Source: Drosophila miranda | Taxonomy: Eukaryota > Arthropoda > Insecta > Diptera > Drosophilidae | NCBI RefSeq assembly: GCF_003369915.1 | Contig: NC_046675.1 | Location: forward strand, 3,162,001-3,226,000 | Direction of reading: 5' to 3' | DNA length: 64,000 nt | In this document: in pieces, positions 21,521 to 31,829 of the stretch | Layout: each line of letters starts with the position of its first letter | Position numbering within the stretch: the first letter of the stretch is position 1 | Translations under genes and position numbers: made by a program | Notes under the pieces: generated by a model | Seen by the model: the letters and a program-made list of their open reading frames with translations, nothing else | What the model was told of the DNA's origin: nothing | Databases searched by the model: none

Positions 21521-24500
21521 TTAGGTGCTGCATTTCCTTTTGAAACTCGCATGCAGACTTGTGGCTGGCGGGGCTCCTGTTGTTGGCGGCGTCTTGGTGG
21601 ACACTGGCGTGGCGGTGGTCTTCACAGGCGTGGATGTTGTGCTCTTGTTGATGCTCTGGACAATGAGATTCAGGCAATCCAAACTCGAACCATTAGCGTT
21701 CCCATCAAAGTCTGTCAATGGATAATGGATTGTTATGGCCATGCACTGGGGGCCGCGTAGATATACAATCTTACCTGTAAATTGGCCATACTTTTCCATG
21801 TGTTTGTTGTAAAAACTGAGTTTATCTTCCAGATAAGCGCCTGCATAGGAGCTCTGCAATGGAAACAGCGAACGTTTTAGTTTTAGCCTCCAATGAAATT
21901 GGGAAAACAATAAATTACACAAAAATACCGGCGACCGAAATGACAACGTCAGAATCTCTCTCTCTTTCTCTCCATCTCCCATCGGGCTGTCGTCTTGGCC
22001 AACAAATGCCATACAAAATGCAGTCTAATGATGAGATTAAGCCAAAATTTATGCCAGAACCGAGCAGCGACACCGACCACAGAGGAAAGTGAAGATTCCA
22101 CATGGCCACAAAGTTGCAAGCCAATTAAAATGCATTGAACCAGTGCAGCACTGTTGCATTGTCTGGGGTAGTGAGAAGTGCTGCATTGTACGCACTCTTA
22201 TTAGCAATTAAATTAATTTGATGCAATATTTTTGGTGCGCATACGCAGACGACAAGGCATCCGGAGACAACGGAGATGCGCTCGAGATTTCATTAGAAAA
22301 AATTGCATTAACGCTTTTGCTAAGCAAATTATAATTGCCACTTCTGGGTGGGTTTGGACTTCGGTTTCGGTTTCTTCCCTCGCCAGAGAATGCGCCGTCG
22401 TCAGTGCGTCTACAAGGATCGTATGGGATCGGGAACAGGGCAGAGCAGAGAAGTCCATAAGTGTCTCTGTGTGCGTGTGTCTTTTGTGTTTTTATATTTA
22501 GAAGCACCGAAGAACTGAAGTGAAGAACACAACAGAACAGAACAGAACTCACACTGCACTTTTATAAAGCGATTTATCATTTTCCAAGCGTTTAGTGACA
22601 GCATGCGCTCAATATGCGACAACTCGAACACGAACACCACACTGTCTGTCCGCCTTCCGATTATGTGGAATTTTTGTATATTTTTCCACTTTACCCGAGT
22701 AGCAAACAGTTCTTTATATATGTATATGTATGCATCATATGTTTGTATCTGAATGAAATGCCACTTATCATTTGAACATTTCGTTGCGTAAAGATTTTAA
22801 GCCGCTTTTTGGCGCGCTTCCTCTTAGAAGTTCCCTTCGCTCTTCGCTGCTTGTAACGGATATGAGGCATTATGCGATTTGTAAACCGCAAGCAACATGA
22901 ATTTTTCCCACAAGATATATGGTTATAGAACGTTTGGCGATGTCATAATTCTTGGGACTGCGGTCTCGGATCGAAATAACGGGCAGGGATTCTGCTTTTT
23001 GCTCTCGTGTGAACACATATCATGAGCTAGTGCCGCATAAACATAAAGAAAGTGTCTTTCAAAATTCGATTGTCAATAATGATTGAGCTGTAAGACCAGA
23101 CATACGTATGTACCCATAATCGAATTGTTATAATCAAAGGAAACCCTATCGCGACCTGAGTCACTTGCACCCACCCACGTCCACCGTCCACTCGAGTGTC
23201 TTCATTTTACTGAGTCATTTGCACCTAGAAGTTCCAGCTATCACTTTTTGCTATTTCGATTCCAATTACCATGGAAATCGCTAGCCAACCGATTTTAAAA
23301 TTTCGGTTTCTGCCAGGTGTTGTACTCGCATTGAATATCTTTGAGTACTGCTATAAATTGTGGCCGATAAGCAAATCTATTGGAAGCTACAGATATACTA
23401 CGATTACGATTGCGAGTGTGAGTGCGAGTTCGAGTACGAGGTACCTGTTCAAATGGAGTGCTCGAAACGCAGTTCACATCAGAGATATCGTCAAACCATT
23501 GAGGTTGAGGTTTATATATAGACAATCTCCAGGTTCAGTGTGGCCTGTGGCCCTCGAATAAATGGATATGGATGAGATGGATGGATTGCCAGAGTCTGAG
23601 ACTAAGTCTCCAAATGCATTTCAATGTGTCTGCAAGTTTGGCGTAGTGCCAGTTTTTAATCAAACTATGGCCGCACATTAATATCTGCCAATGGGGGAAG
23701 CACTATACAGAGAGAGAGCAGCATACAAATATGCAAAGTTTTATGGTAAATTAACAAATTTGTACATTAAAAATGTGAAAAACTTAAACAAACTGCATGG
23801 AAATTACTCAACCCAGTCGTCGCCAGAGTCGCAGTGAAACGAAAGGGGGCGTGAGGGCGTGTGAGTTTAACATCAAGATGGCAAAAATGTTTGCATAATT
23901 GTTGACAATTTGTTGGCCTGTCAAATCCCCCCTCCCAGCACGAGTATGCCCCACTCAAGCTGGGGCCCATGTCCATGTCTTGCAACACCTTTCGAAGAAC
24001 GAACAGAACGAACACCCCGAGATCTTGTCATGTTTTTCCTGTGCAATTTGTCAACTGACACATTTTCTTTTTGTTCCCGTTCGCTCGAAACTATTATGAA
24101 ATACATGCGATCCCCCCGAACATGGAAAATCAAATAAACGCGCGAGGAAAACTCTTCCAAGCCTCCTCCTCAAAGGTGCTTTTTTGTCGTCTATGGCTGC
24201 CCTCGAGGCAAACGTATTTGTTGTAATTAATTTACAACACGATTTTCATTTAGAAGATGGCCCTAAGAACGGGGCATATAAAAAGAAAATTTATTTATTG
24301 CATTTCACTAAATGCAGGCAACGACCTCCCATACGATACCATTCGATTCGATCCCACACCCGTACCATCCCTTCTTTTTTCTCTTTCAAACACAAATTCT
24401 CCAGCTATTTGTCCTCTATATTCTTGCATTTCTTTTTGGAAAAGTTTTCTCTCCAGATGCTGCCTCTTTAGCGTGTGATCATAATTCATAAATTCACGGT

Positions 24501-27255
24501 AATACGGAGAATCTTGGGAGGACGTAGAGGGTTGCCGGGCGGGAGGGGTATCGGTATCGGGAGCGGGAGCTTATTAAGTCGCACGTCAGCGAAGGCATAA
24601 ATTTTGGTCAGCAAATACAACCGGGTATCGGATGGGATGGGACCTGGTATGGGATCTGGGATGTGGGATAAGATCTAGGTGGGGACGATGTATATTCTAT
24701 TTTCATGTTCAGCAAAGCGGCCAGACCCTGAGATTTTGATGAATGTGCGCGTCGCCAAAGAAAAATGTATGAAAACGTTTTTCAGGCATGAGAATTTTAC
24801 GAGAAAATAATTGCGGAACATTTTCCCCTCTATCTTCACTGCTCTACCTCCTCCTTTGCCTTCTTGGCCTCCTCTCTCCTTAACTTTACTCTTAATATTA
24901 ATTGGCGTTCAGTGAAAAAACTTACCAGATAATCGGACTGGCAGCTTTTGCCGCTTAGACTCGGCGCCAGGTTGTCGCCATCGCGTGAGGGCGAGGATTC
25001 CTATAAGCCAAAGAAAGATCGATCAATAAGAGTGTTGCCTGAGAATTCTGGGATGTTATGGCCGTACCTGAAGCAGATCCTCCAGGCTCTCGATATACTC
25101 GATGGCATTGCGCAAGATCTCGACCTTGGGCAGGCGCTGGTTGGGATTGGAGGATGTGCGTCGCTTCAGTATCTCGAAGGCCTCGTTAACCTAGAATGTG
25201 AAAAGAAATCATCAATTAACGGCGATCGTAGAAATCATGGAAACCCATTAGGAACGTCATAAAAACACGGACAGCCGCCCCATCATCAGATCGGGCGTGT
25301 TCCCCTTTAAGTGGCTGTTTAATAAAACATATTTCAAATTAAATAGAGCATCAAATTTTCAACAATTAAACCATTCGCCCACCCCATGGTCTTCTCTTTA
25401 TGACAGCCAGCAGCAGTGTCAGACGACGATCGAGAGTCCCTCTCTCTGTCCCTGTCCCTGTCCTATCCTCCCCCTTTCGGTTTATGATATTTCGATTCCA
25501 TTTGCATCGGTTAATGTCTCTATGTGGAGCTATAAATACTCGTACGCCTGGGGTTCATCTACAACTTTTACGATTGTCAAACTCATAAATGGTGATGCTT
25601 AACTCTTGGTCTTGGCAAATCTTCTTGTTTTATGACTGTTGTTGGGTGGTTTCCCTATTCATTCTTTTACGGCCTCTGGGCCCTCCCTGGCGGTTGGCAA
25701 ACAAACGATGGCAAGTGGCAAAGTGTTAATTTCTGTGCTCTGTGGCTGCGGTGGTGGTGGTGCAACAAAGTTGCAATTGAGTACTGCTTAGGATCCCCCA
25801 AATAAGGAAATGTCATAAAAAATGTTGAATTAAGGAAGAAGCTAAGATTTGGAAATGAAAATGTGAAAATTATATTTTGTAATGGGATGTTAATAAGACA
25901 GATGGCAAAGAAACACGCCATAGAATAGAATTTACTTTGATTTAAATATAAAAAAGATTTTTTAGGTCGTCCTATATTTCATCTAAATAGAAAATTAATA
26001 AATACAAAAATTAATGGCATAAACATTAAAGTCTGAGTGAAAATATAAAAATTGTGTATAATCATTATCTTTTGGCTGATCTTCATTTTCTATTTTATAT
26101 TTCCAGCCCAAGAAAACGTTATAACCGATGTATCTATGAATGCCCTTACAAATGATGTGTGGGATCCCCTCAACCGCTTAAGAACTTAGTTTCAAATTAA
26201 CTGAATTCATTGAAAGGATAAACGTATAAGTCAGAGTTCAGGTTACATGAATACAATACTACAATGAAAGGGTTTACTGAAGGATTATTTCGCCGCTAAA
26301 GGGTAAAAAGCCATATAAAATGTAACTCATTATAAAGTTATGGTCTTGACATGGTCACTTCCTTTGCTCTTGAAACGATTCCGAATAGATGTACACAAGT
26401 GGTGAATATTTTACTCCTGGACACGGTTTTATATGTAAGGAATTCTCTTAAGGAATCTATTATATAATCCTTTTGATGAAATGGGTGATAGTATCATTTT
26501 GGAATCTAATCACTTAAAATAAATTTTCGATGATAAATGGAGGACTTGTTCCAAAATGGCACTTGCACCTATTTCTAATCATTTAAAGGATCATTCTAAG
26601 TGTGTTTTAGTTTTATATCAGAGATCACTGATCAGTAACTAAAAATAAATTAGAAATGCTCCCAGATCTCAGCTAGAAACTTCTTTCTCTGTAGCTACTG
26701 AAGCAATCGAAGCTACTTTCTTACCTTTCTCAGTCTCCTTCGCTCTCGCATGGTGGCCGCCTTCCGTCGATCCACGGTGACGCTTTTCTTCTTGCACGCT
26801 TTGCAGGCCCACGTGAGGCAGGGACGCGACGACTGGGCCGAGGCGCAGACCAGTGGCGCCAGGACGTGCTCCTCGGAGTCCAGGCTGCTGTTCTCGTCGT
26901 CGTAGTCCGTGGTGTAGATGGGCGACGGGGTCATGGTCATCGCCAGCTGCTTGTCCACATCCGCCGGATGGCCACTCTGGCCGTAGCTGCACGAGGAGGC
27001 TGATGCGGAGGCAGAAGCGGAGGCGGAGGCAGTTGCGCCGAAATTTGGATCCCCGACGGCATTGAAGCGGCTGAAGAAGTTCTGCAGCGTCTGGTGGGTA
27101 TTGTGGCTGGCATTGGGGTGTCCCAGCACCTGGGATGGGTTGTAGCTGCTATAGCCGTATCCGGGATGCGGCTGTTGCGGGTAGCTGTTGTTGTACTCCT
27201 GCTTAATGCTGTGGCCCGCGGTCATTTCACTGCCGACACTGTGGTACTTGGTCAT
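21521..27255 (-). CDS. nau: Nautilus, the Drosophila MyoD-family bHLH transcription factor, 332 aa
   Basis: Five exons: 27255-26725, 25190-25068, 25000-24926, 21853-21775 and 21711-21521 (999 nt with stop). The 332-aa total equals the D. melanogaster length I recall. It acts in the nucleus in founder myoblasts and binds E-boxes. The Cys/His-rich segment ([14 protein letters not shown]) precedes the basic region [15 protein letters not shown], which ends exon 1. The helix-loop-helix is exon 2 ([11 protein letters not shown] to IESLEDLLQ). The MyoD helix III motif [13 protein letters not shown] lies in exon 5, followed by a Thr/Pro-rich tail. An Ala/Ser run of about 14 residues lies in the N-terminal half. 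Intron 3 is about 3.1 kb and likely holds enhancers. Intron 4 is 63 nt with no in-frame stop. ATG 27255 is the first in-frame methionine. Confidence 0.95.
21854..24925 (-). other. Large third intron of nau
   Basis: About 3.07 kb. All open frames in it are short shadows. No nested gene is supported, and E-box or MEF2 clusters were not scored. Confidence 0.6.
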
Positions 27256-28619
27256 CTTCACTGCCACTGCCACTTCACTTTAGCTCCGATGCGATCCTTT
27301 TGAGATCACTCTACAGATCCTTTTGAGATCAATTCACACTCCGGATTCCGGATGGCCGATTTCCGATTCACGTGTCGACTATCGAGCGGCAGAGAGACAA
27401 CGATCAACGAACCGATTCTCGCGGCAAACGCAACACATTTGGTTGACAATATCGGGGGAAAATAAAGCAAAGAATGGAACATACACATCTCGGGCTCGGG
27501 GGCGCCCCCAGATGTGCTCAACGATCCGATCCGCTCCGCTCCGATCGTCGGTGCCGCATTTTGAGTGGCTGGGATGTGCTCTCGAGTGGATTCTATTTTT
27601 AGGGGCGCCCCGCCATTAGACGACATTGGCGGCTCTCTAAGTCAGAAGGACGCTAAATCGTCCCCAGGCCACGCCCCTCGCCACGATCGAGTATAGTCTG
27701 AGTTTATTTACGAGTCGAACGCCTCATGGCATGCGGATTTTCTGCTCAATGAAAACTGTGTTCTTTCGTTGTTTGTGAAAGGCTTACTGCCCGTATATTT
27801 ATGATCGCGCGGAGGGAAATCAAATAAATCGGATCCTACCTGAACAGCGATTAGTGCTGGGGCATAAATTAGTTGTGCGGCAGCAGAGCAATTCGTTAAT
27901 GTGACACTTTTAATGGAGGAGACTGAGACTCTCCCCCAGTCCACAGAGTCACCGTGCCACAGTCCCCTCCTCCGCCTTTCAATTGTCTTCTCCGACTTTT
28001 CCATCGAGATTGAGTGGTTGGCTGGTGGGGGGATCTGCCCTTGTTTTTCCGACATCAAAATGAGCAAAAAATCAAACAGAAGGAAAGCGGGAGGAAAATA
28101 GAAAATGGTCTGAAAGAAATTCTGTTTATTTATCGCTACTCAAACACAATATATATCTTTGGAAATCACCTTTAAATCTTCCCAAGCGATATTGTAAATC
28201 TTTTTTGTCTTGGGCTCGTTGTGGTTTTCTTTTCCTGTGCATTTTCCATTTTCATTCTCCCATTTTCCATTTTCCACTTGGTTTTATTTCGCTTTCCTCG
28301 CTGTACTGTGATGGATGCTTTGTTTTGATTCGGTCTGATGGTATTTTGGTAACGCCGACTATTTGTTGTGCCACACGATAATCCCAATTGTAAATCCAAT
28401 CATTATCGCCTGGCGAACGTTTTTATTCGAGCTATACGAATAAATACGTATTTTAAATAGTTTCAATTGGATATTAAAAAATAAAGTAGGGCTTACTTTT
28501 GTTAGTCGAAAGTTTTTATTAGCCCAACGTATCGATCTTTCAGATGAGATCTTTACGATATTGTGTACAGAAATATCTTGAAAGATGTTCCTACCGAGTG
28601 TCTTATTGGAACCGTTCCT
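27256..28619. other. nau upstream region
   Basis: 5' UTR and promoter of nau, then AT-rich DNA to about 28600. No coding exon recognised. Confidence 0.5.
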
Positions 28620-28988
28620 TCATATGGCAACGTTAGCAATCAGAATCGTTAATCTTGTACAGGAGCATCCTCCTCCGATGTGTTTGTACAGGGACACGTT
28701 CTTCATGGCGGCACCGGCCAGGGCCACGGCCGGGATACAGGGGATGCTGACCAGGGGGCTGCTGTTGTTGTTGTTGCTGGAGTTGTCTGCGGACCTGCGT
28801 ACGGTTGAGATCCCTGCTGGTACATTGGCCGGTACAATTGATTTTGTGTCTGAGCTGGCTGGTACGTCTGATGCTCTGGCTGCAGCGGATGAAGGGATGC
28901 GATGGACCACAATTAAAATAATAATTAAAATTATTTGACATGATAAAAAACCACAAAACCAGAAGATGACTAGCAACAAAATGTTCAT
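28620..28988 (-). pseudogene. Decayed gene for a secreted Q/P/Y-rich protein
   Basis: From ATG 28988 the minus strand reads a convincing signal peptide (MNILLLVIFWFCGFLSC). Continuing in that frame gives an Ile/Val run and then low-complexity sequence. A second frame reads a QPEHQTYQPAQTQNQLY type segment and a third a poly-Q run followed by PPGQHPLYPGRGPG. Each frame looks protein-like only in part, which fits at least two frameshifts in a once-continuous Q/P/Y-rich secreted protein. I do not recognise the family. A real gene with unseen short introns is the alternative. Confidence 0.4.
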
Positions 28989-29045
28989 GGAAAATGGCAG
29001 CTCTACATTTATACCCGAATAGAATAGAACGGCGGTAATATTAAA

Positions 29046-30012
29046 CGACGGCCGTGTCAAATGGTTTTGAACCAGTTTTGAATTCCGTTGGGTCTAGAAC
29101 CACCTCCTCGATGCAGCGTGATAGTGTATATATATACACTATATTTTCAACTCCCTTGCGGTGCTCGATCACAAAGTCGAACCTCTGCAGCTGCAATGAC
29201 CATCTCGCTAGACGCCCATTCAGGTCCTGGAGTGACTTTAGCCACTTGAGGCTGGCGTGATCAGTGATTACCGTGAACGGCATCAATTCCACATATGGCC
29301 TGAATCTCTCTATTGCCAATACCGCAGCTAAACATTCTTTCTCCGTTACAGAATAATTTATTTGGTGTTTGTTCAGCTTTGAAGAAAAGAATGCCACGCT
29401 CTGCTTTGTCGTCATCCAGCTGGAAAAGCACTGCTCCCACTCCAAAATCTAAGGCGTCGCACTGGATATAGAAATGGCGTTTAAAGTCGGCATGGACTAA
29501 TACAGGAGCCGTGGTGAACTCCTTCTTCAGGGATTCTATGGGCGCCCTCGCTTCCGTTGGTAAGGAAAACTTCACGCGCGGATGCTTCTTCAGGGCATCT
29601 GTTAACGGTACAGCGATGGTTGCGAAGTCCTTGATAAAGCGCCTATACCATCCTGCGTTTCCTATGCAGCTCCGTTGCTCCTTCACTGAGCTCGGGTTCG
29701 GGGTCCTTTGTATAGCCACAAACCTATCGGGATCCAGTTGCAGCGTGCCACCTCCGATGATAAGCCCCAGGTATTTCAGCGACTTAAAGCAGAATTTGGA
29801 ATTTTTTTAGGCCTATCGTCAAATTCGCTCTTTTCAGGCACTGGGCCACCAGATATATCGCAGATATCGCAGATGCGTCTGGAAATCCGGGGCTATCACC
29901 AAAAGATCGTCCAGATACACGAAAACGTTTGATCTGAGCTGAGTCGGGATTACCTTATCCATCACTCTGCATAACCTCTGGGCAGCGTTACACAGACCGA
30001 AGGGCATCAAGC
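29046..30012 (-). mobile_element. Broken LTR-retrotransposon (Ty3/gypsy-type) pol fragment: RT and RNase H
   Basis: Read on the minus strand from 30012: MPFGLCNAAQ and the catalytic YLDDLLVI of reverse transcriptase, then the thumb region (GWYRRFIKDF), then RNase H motifs (QCDALDFGVGAVL, VTEKECLA, VITDHASLKWL) up to the LSRC segment. The frame is interrupted by several shifts, for example near 29445 and 29800. No LTR, gag, protease or integrase is present on either side, so this is an old internal fragment without activity. The subfamily was not determined. Confidence 0.85.
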
Positions 30013-30073
30013 TATATAAAGCAGCAGGTCAACAACCTTGCACTTACTAGTGTCTAGTGTCTTACTGTGTCAA

Positions 30074-30850
30074 ATGTCAACCATGAATCAAATGCACCAT
30101 TTGATATTGCCGTTTGTGCGCACTGTTAGCGAGGAGAAACTTTTGCATGAGCTGGACGATGGTGTGATCAGCTTGATCTCGAATCTCCAGCATTATGCGA
30201 GTGCTCCTTTCGTATTGATCTATGATGAACTGCACGTATAGTGGGCTAGAGGTGGATCCATCAAGTGGAAGGTGCTAGCGATAGCAGCCTTTAACTTGGA
30301 TGGGTCTAACTTTCACTTTCTGCACTTGACACTGGTAAGATACTGTTAATATATAATGAATAAAAATATATTGTATTAACATTTATTCGCAGGCCTTGGG
30401 ATCAAAAGATGTCATGGGCAGGGATGCAATAAACAAAAGTGTCTCCATGGTACTGGACAACATTGAGGCATATGGATATGGCCCGAGATTGATGGCCGCC
30501 CCGCCAATTTGCTTGCAAAGATGGACGCCGCCCAGAGGTACCCTATGCTCTGGGATGTCGCTCACCTGCGCAAGCTTTTGGCGAAGGAATACGACGTGAT
30601 GGACACGCCCGACGATTGGCGATACGCGGTATATCCGTCTTTTCATCAGGAGCAGGAGGATATACGGCACTGGCTTGGAAAGAAGGTGGAACAGATGAAA
30701 AGGCTGGTTGGCCGGGTATGCTCATACCCGGCGACAACACCTTTCACCACCTTGTTCTGCCTCAACAGCACCCAGCTGGAGCTGTGTGGCAAGGACTTAT
30801 ACGCTCCCTGGAAAAACAGCTTCAGGAGCTGGATTATGTGCACGAAGTAA
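30074..30850 (+). pseudogene. Unrecognised gene, apparently broken, with one intact 59-nt intron
   Basis: From ATG 30074 a frame of 55 codons (SEEKLLHELDDGVISLISNL, SAPFVLIYDELHV) ends at TAG 30239. Coding resumes in another frame (KVLAIAAFNLDGSNFHFLHL) up to a good donor at 30334 (CTG|GTAAGA). The acceptor is at 30391-30392 (TTCGCAG), and the downstream exon reads GSKDVMGRDAINKSVSMVLD. A shift near 30495 leads to QRYPMLWDVAHLRKLLAKEY and a further shift near 30700 to PGDNTFHHLVLPQQHPAG. I recognise no domain. The intact intron argues against a processed copy. It adjoins the pol fragment at 29046-30012. Confidence 0.4.
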
Positions 30851-30957
30851 AACAACAATATGACATAAATTTATGGCTATTATTTTGGGAGTTTCCGAAT
30901 GGCCACCCGCCAATCTGCCAATCAATCAACAAATCGGTCCTTTTCAGGGCCACAACA

Positions 30958-31200
30958 ATTCATAAAGATCTATATTTTTTTAATTTTAAATTTTTCAATA
31001 ATTTCCATATTCATTATAACCTTAATTTTATATTTTTCAATAATTATAAAGCATATAATATATATACTATATATATATACATACATATATCACCAAAAAT
31101 ATATTTTCTTTAATTTTATATGTATATAAGCATATATATTATATGTATGCAAAGCATGCATATAGTATAGTAATAGTATATACAAATTAAAAAATTAAAA
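30958..31200. repeat. AT-rich low-complexity tract
   Basis: Long TA-dinucleotide and T-rich stretches (TATATA, ATATAC) with almost no GC. It separates the broken gene from the hAT remnant. Confidence 0.7.
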
Positions 31201-31350
31201 GTTAAAATAAGGCTTTTTGTTTTGTTGTTGTTATATGCCTCCTCGTGGCTCCATTTAAAATATGCCGCGTGAATTTTAGGAACTATACCACGCACCTAGC
31301 GACGTATCTACACAGTTACATGTAGTGTACACGTTTTCTACAACTACAAC

Positions 31351-31416
31351 TGCCAGATTTGAGTGTCAAAATCAGCTAGATTTCCTAAAAATACAAGCTA
31401 GAACAAGCTAAAAATG
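31351..31416 (+). repeat. Diverged direct repeat, left copy, beside hAT remnant
   Basis: Begins TGCCAGATTTGAGTGTCA and ends GCTAGAACAAGCTAAAAAT. The same order of blocks recurs at 31744-31802 on the other side of the hAT fragment. Confidence 0.55.
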
Positions 31417-31455
31417 ATGAAAAACAGGCTAAATAAAACATATAAATATACACAT

Positions 31456-31728
31456 TTATAATTGTGTTATTTCATCCAATTCACTATTACTCCAATCGGT
31501 ATATTTATCTTTGGAACGTATTAAATTTAATATATTTCGAAGTTTGGTCTTAACAATGTTCATTTGGCTGAATACCCGTTCCACGGTAGACTGTAAATTC
31601 GAACACCCAATCGCAAATCCAATGCCGTTGCAGAGGTTTAAGTACGCTCCGAGAAGATTCGTTGGCGTAGCTGCTTTATACACAAAATTCATCTGGTAAT
31701 GTGGCCGTTGGTGTTGCGCTGCGGGCAC
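31456..31728 (-). mobile_element. hAT-type transposase C-terminal remnant
   Basis: The minus-strand frame contains STVERVFSQMNIVKTKLRN, the core of the hAT dimerisation domain, near its end and then stops. Only about 90 codons remain. No DDE catalytic region and no terminal inverted repeats are visible, so it is a dead fragment. Domestication is possible in principle but nothing supports it. Confidence 0.65.
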
Positions 31729-31743
31729 ACTGGGTACTAGTGC

Positions 31744-31802
31744 TGCCAGATTTTGAGAGTCACCATAAGCTAGCTAGAAAAAAGCTAGAATAAGCTAAAA
31801 AT
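31744..31802 (+). repeat. Diverged direct repeat, right copy, beside hAT remnant
   Basis: TGCCAGATTTTGAGAGTCA then AGCTAGAATAAGCTAAAAAT, in the same orientation as the copy at 31351-31416, separated by about 330 bp that include the transposase fragment. Confidence 0.55.
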
Positions 31803-31829
31803 TAAAAAGCTTACAACTGAGCTTACTAT

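Noticed and set aside
21521-22012. 163-aa minus-strand frame as a separate gene
   Set aside because: Only 21853-21775 and 21711-21521 are coding, as nau exons 4 and 5; the remainder is intron.
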